Shown here: positions 52,012 through 60,918 of the stretch, in pieces | How positions within the stretch are numbered: the first letter of the stretch is position 1 | Layout of the letters: each line of letters begins with the position of its first letter | NCBI RefSeq assembly: GCF_029952955.1 | Contig: NZ_JASATX010000003.1 | Span: 1 to 64,000 of the forward strand | Length of the DNA stretch: 64,000 nt | Source: Ruicaihuangia caeni | GTDB lineage: Bacteria; Actinomycetota; Actinomycetes; Actinomycetales; Microbacteriaceae | Reading direction: 5' to 3' | Notes under the pieces: model-generated | Told to the model about the DNA's origin: nothing | The model's database searches: none | What the model saw: the letters and a program-made list of their open reading frames with translations, nothing else | Program-made: the position numbers and the translations under genes

Positions 52012-52694
52012 GCGGTGACGTCGAGCGGGATGCCGGGGCCGAAGGTGGTCGACACGGCGCCCTTCTGCACATAGCGGCCCTTCGCCGAAGCGGGCTTGAG
52101 GCGCACGATCTCGTCGAGTGCCGCGCGGAGGTTCTCCTCCAGCTGCTTGGCCTCGAACGCGGCCTTGCCGATCACGAAGTGCACGTTGGCGTGCTTGTCG
52201 ACGCGGAACTCGATCTTTCCGCCCTTGATGTCGGAAACGGCCTTCGCGACGTCGGGGGTGACGGTGCCGGTCTTGGGGTTCGGCATGAGGCCACGCGGAC
52301 CGAGGACCTTACCGAGACGACCGACCTTGCCCATGAGCTCGGGGGTCGAGACCGCCGAGTCGAACGAGGTGTACCCGCCGGCGACCTTCTCGATGAGCTC
52401 GTCGCCGCCGACCTCGTCAGCGCCGGCCGCGATCGCAGCCTCGGCCGCAGGGCCGGTCGCGAAGACGATGACGCGCGCGCTCTTGCCGGTGCCGTGAGGA
52501 AGAATGACGGTACCGCGCACCATCTGGTCGGCCTTGCGGGGGTCGACGCCGAGCTTCAGCGCGACCTCGACGGTCGAGTTGAACTTGGCCGAGCCGGTCT
52601 CACGAGCGAGGCCGACGGCCTCCTCGGGCGTGTAGTACTTTCCGGCCTCGATCTTCTCGGCCGCGGCCCGGTAGGCCTTGGACTTCTGTGCCAT
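52005..52694 (-). CDS. rplA: Ribosomal protein L1
   Basis: 229 residues; L1-stalk protein of the large subunit. Blocks [20 protein letters not shown] near 40 and [22 protein letters not shown] near 130 are diagnostic. ATG at 52694 with AAGGAG upstream. Follows rplK after 125 bp; L1 usually represses this operon by binding its mRNA. Confidence 0.97.
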   Translation of the reverse strand: MAQKSKAYRAAAEKIEAGKYYTPEEAVGLARETGSAKFNSTVEVALKLGVDPRKADQMVRGTVILPHGTGKSARVIVFATGPAAEAAIAAGADEVGGDELIEKVAGGYTSFDSAVSTPELMGKVGRLGKVLGPRGLMPNPKTGTVTPDVAKAVSDIKGGKIEFRVDKHANVHFVIGKAAFEAKQLEENLRAALDEIVRLKPASAKGRYVQKGAVSTTFGPGIPLDVTAI

Positions 52695-52819
52695 GTTGGT
52701 TCTCCTTCAGAGAGTGTGGTCGTCGCGCCTGGCCGGCGCTGCCACGAAAAGTGTGATGAGCGGTGGGATGCTGCTCGGTTGGCGCTGCGGCATCCGTTCA
52801 GAGCCGAAGCATCCGTGAG

Positions 52820-53251
52820 TCAGGACTCGACGGTGATGCCCATCGAGCGGGCGGTGCCAGCGATGATCTGCTCGGCAGCGGCGACGTCGTTGGCGTTCAG
52901 GTCGGGCATCTTCTGCTCGGCGATCTGACGCACCTGGTCACGGCTCAGCTTGCCGACCTTGCTCGTGTGCGGGGTGGCAGAACCCTTGCCAACGCCGGCG
53001 GCCTTCTTGATGAGCTCGGCGGCCGGAGGAGTCTTCAGGATGAACGTGAACGAACGGTCTTCGTACACGGTGATCTCGACGGGGATCACGTTGCCGCGCT
53101 GCGACTCGGTGGCCGCGTTGTAGGCCTTGCAGAACTCCATGATGTTCACGCCGTGCTGACCCAGCGCCGGACCGATCGGCGGGGCGGGGTTGGCGGCGCC
53201 GGCCTGGATCTGAAGCTTGATCAGACCCGTGACCTTCTTCTTCGGTGCCAT
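52820..53251 (-). CDS. rplK: Ribosomal protein L11
   Basis: 143 residues; part of the GTPase-associated centre. Starts [34 protein letters not shown] near 25 is the family signature. GAAGGA precedes ATG 53251; upstream in-frame sequence to 53335 is non-coding leader. Confidence 0.97.
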   Translation of the reverse strand: MAPKKKVTGLIKLQIQAGAANPAPPIGPALGQHGVNIMEFCKAYNAATESQRGNVIPVEITVYEDRSFTFILKTPPAAELIKKAAGVGKGSATPHTSKVGKLSRDQVRQIAEQKMPDLNANDVAAAEQIIAGTARSMGITVES

Positions 53252-53361
53252 TGTTCTTCCTTCTTCTGGTGTTCGAGCAGCAGGCGAATTCCTGACCGCT
53301 CTCCCGCGAACCCGGACGGGCTGCGGTGGTCGCAAAGCGCGCGGCGGCGCTTGAGCCGGTG

Positions 53362-54285
53362 TTAGAGCTTGGTGACCTGGTCGAAGCTGAGCTCGACCGG
53401 GGTCTCACGCTCGAAGAGCGACACCAGCACCGTGAGCTTGCCGCTCTCGGGCTTGATCTCGCTGATCGTGCCGGGGAGGCCTGCGAACGAGCCTTCCTTG
53501 ATGGTGATGGTCTCGCCGATCTCGAAGTCGACCTCGGCGGGGATGACGCGGGCTGCGGCCTTCTGGCCCTTCGCGGCACCCTTGGCGGCCGGCACCGCCT
53601 CGACCTGCACAGTGCTCTTCAGCATGTTGAACGCCTCTTCGAAGCGCAGCGGCGTGGGGTTGTGCGCGTTGCCGACGAACCCGGTGACTCCGGGGGTGTG
53701 GCGCACGGCCGACCAGCTGTCTTCATTGAGGTCCATGCGCACGAGCACGTAGCTGGGGATGCGCACGCGGTTCACCAGCTTGCGCTGGCCATTCTTGATC
53801 TCGACGACGTCTTCCATCGGAACCTGCACGTCGTAGATGTAGTCCTCCATGCCGAGGCTGATCTTGCGGCTCTCGATGTTGGACTTCACGCGCTTCTCGA
53901 AGCCGGCGTAGGAGTGCACGACGTACCACTTGCCGGGAAGCACGCGCAGTTCGGCGCGGAATGCGGCGTACGGGTCCTGCTCGGCCTCTTCGTCTTCGGT
54001 CGCCTCGGCGGCGGCCTCGGCCTCGTCGGCCGAGTCGATGTCGAGCGCGTCGTCGACGACGGCGTCGGCCTCAGGGTCGACTGCGGCATCCAGTGCGTCG
54101 ATCAGGCTCTGGATGTCGTCATCGTCATCGCTGTTCTCATCGACGACGTGCAGCGCCTTCTCCTCGGCGGGCTCGCTCGATTCGATGTCGCCGTCGAGCA
54201 CCGAGCCCTCCTGCGCTTCGTCCTCCTCGGACGACTGCTCCGCGGCAGTCGCGAGGTCGATGTCGCGGCGCTCTTCTTCAGACAC
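53362..54285 (-). CDS. nusG: Transcription elongation factor NusG with long acidic extension
   Basis: 307 residues. The conserved NGN domain starts at about 117 ([16 protein letters not shown]) and the KOW domain ends the protein ([17 protein letters not shown]). The first ~110 residues are an acidic Asp/Glu/Ala stretch with no fold visible; actinobacterial NusG commonly carries such a tail but this one is long. GTG at 54285. Acts on RNA polymerase pausing and Rho, and links to ribosomes through S10. Confidence 0.96.
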   Translation of the reverse strand: MSEEERRDIDLATAAEQSSEEDEAQEGSVLDGDIESSEPAEEKALHVVDENSDDDDDIQSLIDALDAAVDPEADAVVDDALDIDSADEAEAAAEATEDEEAEQDPYAAFRAELRVLPGKWYVVHSYAGFEKRVKSNIESRKISLGMEDYIYDVQVPMEDVVEIKNGQRKLVNRVRIPSYVLVRMDLNEDSWSAVRHTPGVTGFVGNAHNPTPLRFEEAFNMLKSTVQVEAVPAAKGAAKGQKAAARVIPAEVDFEIGETITIKEGSFAGLPGTISEIKPESGKLTVLVSLFERETPVELSFDQVTKL

Positions 54286-54356
54286 TGATTCCCATTCCGT
54301 TCTTGTGCGGTTCCGACATGGTCGTCGCCGCCTCGGATTCCAGCCGAACTGCTCGG

Positions 54357-54635
54357 CTAATTGACCGGACCGTTACCGAACACGTACGCGACGAGCGTGC
54401 CGAATCCGAGGTCGAGCACTGCTACCAGTCCCATCATGATGACCACGAATACGAGCACGACGCCCGTGAAGCTCAGCAGCTCCTTGCGCGTCGGGGTGAC
54501 GACCTTCTTCAGTTCGTTGACGACCTGACGCAGGAAGAGGGCGATCCGCGCGAAGGGGCCGCGACGCTCTGCGCGATCCTTCTTCGCGTTTGCGACGACT
54601 TCCTCGCTGGGCTCGTCGACGACGTTCTTGGCCAT
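54357..54635 (-). CDS. secE: Preprotein translocase subunit SecE
   Basis: 92 residues: charged N-terminus, amphipathic helix ([20 protein letters not shown]), one transmembrane helix (about 58-80). It clamps the SecY channel. ATG at 54635 is preferred because AGAAGG is five bases upstream; the adjacent GTG at 54638 is the alternative. In the conserved tRNA-Trp-secE-nusG order. Confidence 0.95.
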   Translation of the reverse strand: MAKNVVDEPSEEVVANAKKDRAERRGPFARIALFLRQVVNELKKVVTPTRKELLSFTGVVLVFVVIMMGLVAVLDLGFGTLVAYVFGNGPVN

Positions 54636-54687
54636 CACTACCTTCTGCCGTTGTCACGGGTCAAGCCGCTCCGCGAGGAGCAACTTG

Positions 54688-54760
54688 CAGGGCGGACAGG
54701 ACTCGAACCTGCAACCTGCGGTTTTGGAGACCGCTGCGCTACCAATTGCGCCACCGCCCT
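54688..54760 (-). tRNA. tRNA-Trp (CCA)
   Basis: 73 bases. Acceptor AGGGCGG pairs with CCGCCCT, discriminator G; anticodon loop CTCCAAA with anticodon CCA; T arm GCAGG-TTCGAGT-CCTGT. CCA end not encoded. Lies 53 bp before secE on the same strand. Confidence 0.97.
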
Positions 54761-54832
54761 TCGCATCGTCGATGCGGGCTTCCCCCATCACGACAGGCAT
54801 CTCGCCTGACGTTCCAGGGATTGGAAGGAACC

Positions 54833-54861
54833 AGCCTAACCTCCGCTGCGAGCCGCGTCAT
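54833..54861 (-). promoter_or_regulatory. Promoter of the tRNA-Trp/secE/nusG operon
   Basis: On the minus strand ATGACG (54861-54856), a 17-bp spacer and TAGGCT (54838-54833) form a plausible -35/-10 pair about 70 bases before the tRNA. The rest of the 312-bp gap 54761-55072 holds a small AT-rich inverted repeat (AAATCT/AGATTT, 54893-54908) and the aminotransferase promoter, no gene. Confidence 0.6.
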
Positions 54862-55072
54862 GTGCGGGTCTCACACCTGAAACGGGCAGCGCAAATCTTG
54901 GCAGATTTCAACCACCTCGAACAGTGTAAGTCAGGAGTCTGAGCGCTCCAAAACGAACGAGGAGCAAGCCCCGGCGGCATCCGGCTCAAGACGCTCTTCC
55001 TTGGCAGGGGGAACGCACCGCGGATGCCGTAACCCACTCTCGCGCTCGGGTCGCGGTGGCTAGGCTGATCCC

Positions 55073-56275
55073 GTGCCTGAATTCCCCCGTATCTCCCGCA
55101 GAATCGCATCGATCAGCGAGTCGGCGACGCTCAAGGTAGACGCCAAGGCGAAGGCCCTGCAAGCACAGGGCCGCCCCGTCATCAGCTATGCCGCAGGCGA
55201 GCCCGACTTCGCCACTCCCCCGCACATCGTGGAGGCCGCCGCCGCCGCAGTGCTCGAGTTCAAGAACTACCGCTACACGCAGGCGGTCGGCCTGCCCGAG
55301 CTCCGAGAGGCGATCGCGGCGAAGACGCTGCGCGACAGCGGGCTCGAAGTCGACCCGTCGCGCGTGATCGTCACGAACGGCGGCAAGCAGGCGGTGTACC
55401 AGTCGTTCGCGACGCTGCTCGATCCCGGTGACGAAGTGCTCATGCCGACGCCCTTCTGGACGACGTACCCCGAGGCGATCCAGCTTGCGGGCGGTGTGCC
55501 GGTCGAGGTGTTCGCCGGCAGCGACCAGGACTACCTCGTCACGGTTGAGCAGCTGGAGGCGGCTCGCACCGAGCGCAGCAAGGTGCTGCTCTTCGTGTCG
55601 CCCTCGAACCCCACCGGCGCGGTCTACTCACCCGAGCAGGTGAAGGCGATCGGCGAGTGGGCTCTCGAGCACGGTCTGTGGGTGATCAGCGACGAGATCT
55701 ACCAGAACCTCGTGTACGACGGCATCCGTGCGACCTCGATCGTCGAGGCGGTGCCCGAGCTCGCCGACCGCACGATCCTGGTCAACGGCGTGGCGAAGAC
55801 GTATGCCATGACGGGATGGCGTGTGGGCTGGATGGTCGGCCCCGAAGACGCCATCAAGGGCGCAGCGAACCTGCAGTCGCACCTCACCTCCAACGTGTCG
55901 AACATCTCGCAGCGTGCCGCGATCGCGGCGCTCAATGGCCCATGGGAGCCGATCGAGCAGATGCGCCAGGCATTCGACCGCCGCCGCAAGGTGGCCGTCG
56001 CCGAGCTGAGCAAGATCGAGGGCATGCGCGTGCCCACGCCCAAGGGCGCGTTCTACGTGTACGCGGATGTCTCGGGGCTGCTGAACCGCGAGTGGCGCGG
56101 CGTCACCCCGACCACCTCGCTCGAGCTTGCCGACTTCATCCTCGAGCAGGCCGAGGTCGCGGTGGTGCCCGGTGAGGCGTTCGGCCCGAGCGGCTACATC
56201 CGGCTCTCGTACGCGCTCGGCGACGAGCCGCTGCTCGAGGGTATCCAGCGTCTGCAGCAGCTCTTCGCGGGCTGA
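55073..56275 (+). CDS. PLP-dependent aminotransferase (aspartate aminotransferase type)
   Basis: 400 residues, fold-type I class I. Visible: [11 protein letters not shown] near 43, NGGKQAVYQ near 103, [11 protein letters not shown] near 178, the Schiff-base Lys in [15 protein letters not shown] near 245, and [11 protein letters not shown] at 55073 is six bases after a TAGGCT box (55061-55066), so leaderless. Probably makes aspartate from oxaloacetate and glutamate (AspC), though related enzymes with aromatic or LL-DAP substrates cannot be excluded. Confidence 0.9.
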   Translation: MPEFPRISRRIASISESATLKVDAKAKALQAQGRPVISYAAGEPDFATPPHIVEAAAAAVLEFKNYRYTQAVGLPELREAIAAKTLRDSGLEVDPSRVIVTNGGKQAVYQSFATLLDPGDEVLMPTPFWTTYPEAIQLAGGVPVEVFAGSDQDYLVTVEQLEAARTERSKVLLFVSPSNPTGAVYSPEQVKAIGEWALEHGLWVISDEIYQNLVYDGIRATSIVEAVPELADRTILVNGVAKTYAMTGWRVGWMVGPEDAIKGAANLQSHLTSNVSNISQRAAIAALNGPWEPIEQMRQAFDRRRKVAVAELSKIEGMRVPTPKGAFYVYADVSGLLNREWRGVTPTTSLELADFILEQAEVAVVPGEAFGPSGYIRLSYALGDEPLLEGIQRLQQLFAG

Positions 56276-56291
56276 CGCTCGATCGATTCAT

Positions 56292-56329
56292 GAAGCGGGG
56301 CGGATGCTGCACGGCATCCGCCCCGCTTC
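56292..56329. terminator. 16-bp perfect bidirectional terminator
   Basis: GAAGCGGGGCGGATGC (56292-56307) and its exact complement (56314-56329) around six bases, between the aminotransferase and the convergent regulator. It contains the CGGATGC/GCATCCG word in its stem. Confidence 0.9.
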
Positions 56330-56355
56330 TGTTCTGCCGGCACCCTCCTGCGCGG

Positions 56356-57063
56356 CTAGAGGAGCTTGCGAGAGAGCGCCCAGGCGGTGAGTTCGTGGCG
56401 CGACGAGAACTGCAGTTTGCGCAGCACCGCTGAAACGTGGGTCTCGACCGTCTTGATCGAGATGAAGAGCTCGCTCGCGACCTCCTTATAGGCATAGCCT
56501 CTAGCGATCAGGCGCATGACCTCGCGCTCGCGCGCCGACAGCCGGTCGAGCTCGTCGTCAGCGGCGGCCTGCTCACCAGCCACCGCACCGAAGGCGTCGA
56601 GCACGAAGCCGGCGAGTCGCGGCGAGAACACCGCGTCACCGGCCGCGACAGTGCGCACGGCGCGCGACACCTCGGCCCCTGAGGAGCCCTTCGTGATGTA
56701 GCCGCGGGCTCCGGCGCGGATCACGCCGACGACGTCTTCGGCGGAGTCCGAGACGCTCAGAGCGAGGAACTTGACCCGGTCGAGCAACGCGCTGCTGCGC
56801 TGCAGCACCTCCGCGCCGCCGCCGCCCGCTCCCCCGGGCAGGTGCACATCGAGCAGCACCACGTCTGGCACGTGCTGCGCGATCAACGCGACGGCGTCGT
56901 CGACGGTGGCCGCCTCCGCGACGACATCGAGCGATGCATCAAGGTCGGCCCGAAGGCCGGAGCGGAAGATCGAATGATCGTCGACGATCAGCACGTGCAG
57001 CGGCGGCGGAGCCGCTGCACCGGCACCGGCATCCGCTGAACTGATGTCGCTCTCGTGAGTCAT
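56356..57063 (-). CDS. LuxR-type response regulator of PspC kinase (EsrR-like)
   Basis: 235 residues. Receiver about 20-145 (VLIVDDHSIFRSGLR, phospho-Asp in VVLLDVHLPGG, Lys in YITKGS) with a Gly-rich insertion after the phospho-site, then helix-turn-helix about 170-230 (LSAREREVMRLIARGYAYKEVASELFISIKTVETH). Overlaps the kinase stop (ATGA). Forms the output of an envelope-stress pair by comparison with the EsrISR/LiaFSR-type systems. Confidence 0.93.
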   Translation of the reverse strand: MTHESDISSADAGAGAAAPPPLHVLIVDDHSIFRSGLRADLDASLDVVAEAATVDDAVALIAQHVPDVVLLDVHLPGGAGGGGAEVLQRSSALLDRVKFLALSVSDSAEDVVGVIRAGARGYITKGSSGAEVSRAVRTVAAGDAVFSPRLAGFVLDAFGAVAGEQAAADDELDRLSAREREVMRLIARGYAYKEVASELFISIKTVETHVSAVLRKLQFSSRHELTAWALSRKLL

Positions 57064-58364
57064 CGCTCTCGCCCTTCGGTTCCTTGGGTATCTGCTGAAC
57101 TCGCCCGAGGCTCGCTCGGCTCGGGAGCGCTCTGCGGTGACGGCGCGCTCTGCGGTGACGGCGCGCTGCGCGAGCCCGAATGGGCCACCACTGGGCTGTG
57201 CAGGTGAACCTGCGTGCCGTTCTCGTCGCTGGTCACGGTCGCGGTGCCCCCGTGGCGCGCCATGCGGCCGATGATCGAGCCTCGCACTCCCATGCGCCCC
57301 TCCGGCATGGCGCCGATGTCGAAGCCGGGGCCTCGATCACGGATGTACACATCGAGATCGGATGCCGAGAGCTCGACGTACACCGACACCTCGCCGCCGG
57401 CGTGCCGAGCCGCATTCAGCATGGCCTCGCGAGCAGCTGCCAGCACCGCTGGGAACGACCGATCGGTGAAGTCCCCGGTCGTCACCACGTCGAAGCGCAC
57501 GGCGTGCTGCAGCTCGAGCTCGAGCGCGACCTCACGAAGCTGGGCCGCGAAGTCAGCACCGCTGGGCTTGGTCCCCGCGAAGAGCCAGTCTCGAAGCTCG
57601 TGCTCCTGAGCCCTCGCGATGCGCGCGATCTCGCTCGAGGCGCCCGCGCGGTTCTGGATGAGCGCAAGCGTCTGCAGCACGGAGTCGTGCAGGTGCGCGG
57701 CGACCTCGGCGCGGCTCTCCTCCTGCGCCCGGGCGGCGCGCTCGGCGAGCAGGGAGGTCCACAGTCGCACAATCGCGGGAGCGGCGAGCACGCCGGCGGC
57801 GCCGACGATCATGACGACGGCGATGACCGTGGCGGGCACGGGCGGGCTCGTGGCGAGCAGGAGCACTCCGGTGAGCGCCAGCCCGACGGCGGCCGTGGTG
57901 CGCGTCGCCACGCCGTAGCGCTCGGAGCGCTTCGGATCGTTCCGGTCGAAGAGCAGGCTCCACGCCACCGCGGCGGCTGTTAGCACGAGGGCCGCGAGCG
58001 CCACCATGGCAGCGGGTGCATAGGCGCCCACCACTGCGGTCACCAGGGCGATGACGGCCGCGACGGCGGCGAAGCCGACGAGCACCGGTGCGACCGGGAA
58101 CGCACGGTGAGCGGATGCTGCGGCATCCGTCTCTCCCGTTGCCGGCTCGAGCGGCGTCAGCGCCCAGAGCCACACATACAGCAGTGCCGCCCCGCCGCCC
58201 AGCAGCGTGAACACCACCGCGCCCGCGCGCACCCAATTGACGGGCCACTGCATATGCTCCGCAAGGCCCGCGCACACGCCCCCGAGCATTGCGCCCCGGG
58301 GACGGAGCATGCGCGTTGGCACGCCTGGCGTGCGGCGCGAGACAAGCGGCGCGGGTGGGGTCAT
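57060..58364 (-). CDS. PspC-domain histidine kinase (EsrS-like)
   Basis: 434 residues. PspC domain about 15-72 (RPRGAMLGGVCAGLAEHM...LLYVWLWALTPLEP), four more membrane helices to about 225, a HisKA_3 helix with AAHLHDSVLQTLALIQ (His near 238) and HATPase (AREAMLNAARHAGG; RDRGPGFD). The C-terminal ~45 residues are Ser/Pro/Ala-rich with a repeated SAPSPQ. PspC plus kinase is typical of actinobacterial cell-envelope sensors. Divergent from the PspC membrane protein at 58469. Confidence 0.93.
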   Translation of the reverse strand: MTPPAPLVSRRTPGVPTRMLRPRGAMLGGVCAGLAEHMQWPVNWVRAGAVVFTLLGGGAALLYVWLWALTPLEPATGETDAAASAHRAFPVAPVLVGFAAVAAVIALVTAVVGAYAPAAMVALAALVLTAAAVAWSLLFDRNDPKRSERYGVATRTTAAVGLALTGVLLLATSPPVPATVIAVVMIVGAAGVLAAPAIVRLWTSLLAERAARAQEESRAEVAAHLHDSVLQTLALIQNRAGASSEIARIARAQEHELRDWLFAGTKPSGADFAAQLREVALELELQHAVRFDVVTTGDFTDRSFPAVLAAAREAMLNAARHAGGEVSVYVELSASDLDVYIRDRGPGFDIGAMPEGRMGVRGSIIGRMARHGGTATVTSDENGTQVHLHSPVVAHSGSRSAPSPQSAPSPQSAPEPSEPRASSADTQGTEGRER

Positions 58365-58393
58365 GACAGCAATCCAAGCACCTGACGCAGCGG

Positions 58394-58427
58394 TCAGGGT
58401 TCCCTCTCGGGGTCGGTTCAGGGGAAC
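58394..58427. promoter_or_regulatory. Candidate operator between divergent PspC genes
   Basis: TCAGGG occurs at 58394 and 58418, and GTTCCC (58399-58404) is inverted as GGGAAC (58422-58427). The 104-bp gap is shared by both divergent transcripts, so a regulator site here would control kinase and membrane protein together. Confidence 0.4.
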
Positions 58428-58468
58428 ACCCCATGGCAGTGGGGCCCCCGGCTCGAGAGCATTGGAAC

Positions 58469-60130
58469 ATGCAGAACCACGCCTCTCAAGACACGTCGGC
58501 GCCGCAGCAGCCGCAGAGCGGGAATCGCTTCTTCGCCTGGCTGCGCTCGCTCGGCATCACCCGGCAGCCCGGCTGGCTCGGCGGCGTCGCCGCCGGTATC
58601 GCGCTGCGCCTCGGCATCGACCCGATCATCGTGCGCGGCATCCTCGTGGTGCTCGGCCTGCTCGGGGCGCCAGTGCTGCTGCTGTACGCGGCGGCATGGG
58701 CCCTGCTGCCCGACCGGTCGAACCTCATTCACGCCGAGGAACTCGGCCGCGGACGCGTGAACGGCGCAATGGCGGGTATCGCCGTGATGGCCCTGCTGGT
58801 GCTCTGGCCCTGGGGCAACGGGTTCGCGCCCTTCAGCTTCCTGCTCTGGCCGTTCTTCGCCTTCAACGACTGGTTCGGGTTCGACTGGAACTTCGGCGGA
58901 CCGATCGGTGCGGTCTTCTCCGTGCTGTGGACGCTGGCGCTCATCGGCCTGGCGATCTGGGCGGTCGTTGCGATCGCTCGCAAGTCGGGGCCATCGGGAA
59001 ACGGAAGCAACGGCGCAGCGGCACAGACGCCCGGCGGCGGCTACACCGGCGCTCACGGCACTCAGCACTTCGACGCGACGCAGCAGTCCGCACCGGCGAC
59101 GGCGGCGACGCCGGCGACGGGCGCGGGCGCCGCGGGGGCGTGGGCGGCTGACACCGCGACCACTGCGCAGTACGCGCACCCGTCGACCACGGCGCCCTCC
59201 GACCACCAGCCCACCGTGCCGCTGTCGGCCGCGGCCACCCCGCCCGCGGACCCCGATGGTCTCGCGGCCTGGCGTGAGCAGCAGGCGCGCTTCAAGCAGG
59301 AGAAGGACGACTACGTGAGAAACGAGAACGCCGCGCAGCAGGCCGCTGCGGCGGCCCGCCTCGAGGAAGAGCGCCGCCAGCGTCAGCAGGCGGCCGCGGA
59401 ACGCCGGGCCGAGTACGCCCGCACACGATCGAACCCGCTGTACAGCCTCGCAGCGATCGGCGTCTCCATCATCGCGGGCGCCGCAGTGCTGCTCGCGGTC
59501 GGCGGTGATCAGATCACGCAACAGGCCGTGATCGCGGGACTCGCCACCACCCTCGGCGTGCTCGGGCTGGCGATCGTCATCAACGGCATCATGGGCAAGC
59601 GCAGTGGCGGCGCAAGCGGCATGGCGTGGATCGTGGCGTTCGCGCTGGTCACGGCATCCGTCGTCTCCGTCGGGGCCCGGGTGGTCTTCGCCGGCAATGT
59701 GCACTACGAACCGAGCTACTCCCCCACCTCGCAGACTTACCTCGTGGGTGCGGGTGAGGCGACGCTCGACCTCAGCGACTACTGGGATGGCGTCGAGCTG
59801 CCTGCCGATCCGTTCGCCAGGTCGGGCGACCGCCCCTGGGGCAATGTCAGCCTCATCACCGGTGCGGGTGACGTCACGGTGATCCTCCCTGATGAAGCGG
59901 TCGTGGAGCTCGACGTTCGCCACGGCGTGGGCCGGGCGACCGTCGAGAGCGAGGATCGCGACCGCATGTCGCTCTGGACCGGACGGCACGAAGTGCTTCC
60001 CCCAGGCGTCACGCGCGAGCAGTACAACGCCGCGATCGATCGAGGCCGCACCTGGTCGACCGGACTCAACCTGACGATCACACTGGGCGCAGGCGACATC
60101 ACGATCATCACCGAAGGAGCAGTGCAATGA
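58469..60130 (+). CDS. PspC-domain membrane protein with LiaF-like C-terminus (EsrI-like)
   Basis: 553 residues. PspC domain about 30-92 (QPGWLGGVAAGIALRLGI...LLYAAAWALLPD), further helices to about 180, an Ala/Thr/Gln-rich linker, a charged Arg/Glu/Gln helix (about 265-325), three more helices (about 330-415), and a C-terminal beta-rich domain (about 420-553) resembling LiaF-type negative regulators (ATLDLSDYWDG; LITGAGDVTVILP; ITLGAGDITII). Proposed to hold the divergent kinase in check. Overlaps the next gene (ATGA). Confidence 0.88.
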   Translation: MQNHASQDTSAPQQPQSGNRFFAWLRSLGITRQPGWLGGVAAGIALRLGIDPIIVRGILVVLGLLGAPVLLLYAAAWALLPDRSNLIHAEELGRGRVNGAMAGIAVMALLVLWPWGNGFAPFSFLLWPFFAFNDWFGFDWNFGGPIGAVFSVLWTLALIGLAIWAVVAIARKSGPSGNGSNGAAAQTPGGGYTGAHGTQHFDATQQSAPATAATPATGAGAAGAWAADTATTAQYAHPSTTAPSDHQPTVPLSAAATPPADPDGLAAWREQQARFKQEKDDYVRNENAAQQAAAAARLEEERRQRQQAAAERRAEYARTRSNPLYSLAAIGVSIIAGAAVLLAVGGDQITQQAVIAGLATTLGVLGLAIVINGIMGKRSGGASGMAWIVAFALVTASVVSVGARVVFAGNVHYEPSYSPTSQTYLVGAGEATLDLSDYWDGVELPADPFARSGDRPWGNVSLITGAGDVTVILPDEAVVELDVRHGVGRATVESEDRDRMSLWTGRHEVLPPGVTREQYNAAIDRGRTWSTGLNLTITLGAGDITIITEGAVQ

Positions 60131-60822
60131 CCCCCAGGGCATCAACAATCGTCTGGGGCTTCGCGATCATCATCGTCTCAGCCCTGGTGCTGACCGCGAC
60201 GCTCACCGATCTCCGTCTGCCGTCGTTCTTCGAGCGGCCGTCGATGCTCGTCGTCCTCGTCGGCGCCTTCGGAGCCTTGCTCGTGGTCGGTGCAGTGGTC
60301 GGCGGCATCATCTCGCTCGCGCGCCGTCGGAGCGGGGCGGATGCGTTCGGCTCCACCGCCGGCGCCGGCGCGTACAGCGGCGCCTACGCGTCGCCGTATC
60401 AGGGCGCGGCGACGGGCGCGGGCTCGTTTCCGTCGCCGCCTTCGGCCCCCGCTGCTTCCGCCGCGTCGGCGTCTTCCGCTGCGCAGCCGACAGTGCCGTA
60501 CGGCGCAACTCCGGGCGGTCAGCCGAGTGGACCGTTCGACCGCACACAGCCTGTCGACGGCGTCGCGTGGATGAACGCTCAGGCGGATGCCGCGGGCGGC
60601 TCCGGGTCGCGGCCCAGCTCCCCTCCCGCCTCCGCCTCCGGCGGCTCCGAGGAGGGCGATCCGACCGGCACGCCGGTTCCCCCGGTGGAACCGGGCGATG
60701 ACCAGCTCGCCATCGACGATCTGCGCACGCCGGCTCCGAACGACAGCAACACCGACCACCAGCACGACGACGCGGCATCCGGTCACGAGAAGCCGGCTTC
60801 CCGCCCAGACGACCAGGCCTGA
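60127..60822 (+). CDS. Small membrane protein with long disordered tail
   Basis: 231 residues, not assigned to a known family. Two transmembrane helices (about 8-28 and 40-65), then ~165 residues of Ala/Gly/Ser/Pro-rich low-complexity sequence ending in an acidic His/Asp part. Translationally coupled to the PspC protein and so presumably part of the envelope-stress locus. In 60823-60918 a short gap holds no feature. Confidence 0.75.
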   Translation: MTPRASTIVWGFAIIIVSALVLTATLTDLRLPSFFERPSMLVVLVGAFGALLVVGAVVGGIISLARRRSGADAFGSTAGAGAYSGAYASPYQGAATGAGSFPSPPSAPAASAASASSAAQPTVPYGATPGGQPSGPFDRTQPVDGVAWMNAQADAAGGSGSRPSSPPASASGGSEEGDPTGTPVPPVEPGDDQLAIDDLRTPAPNDSNTDHQHDDAASGHEKPASRPDDQA

Positions 60823-60918
60823 CGCTTTCTCGCGACCGCACCGCGAGGTCGCCGGGGGCATCGACCGTCGGACCCGAGAACTCGCGCCCGGCTCACCACG
60901 TGTGTGCCGGGCGCGAGT

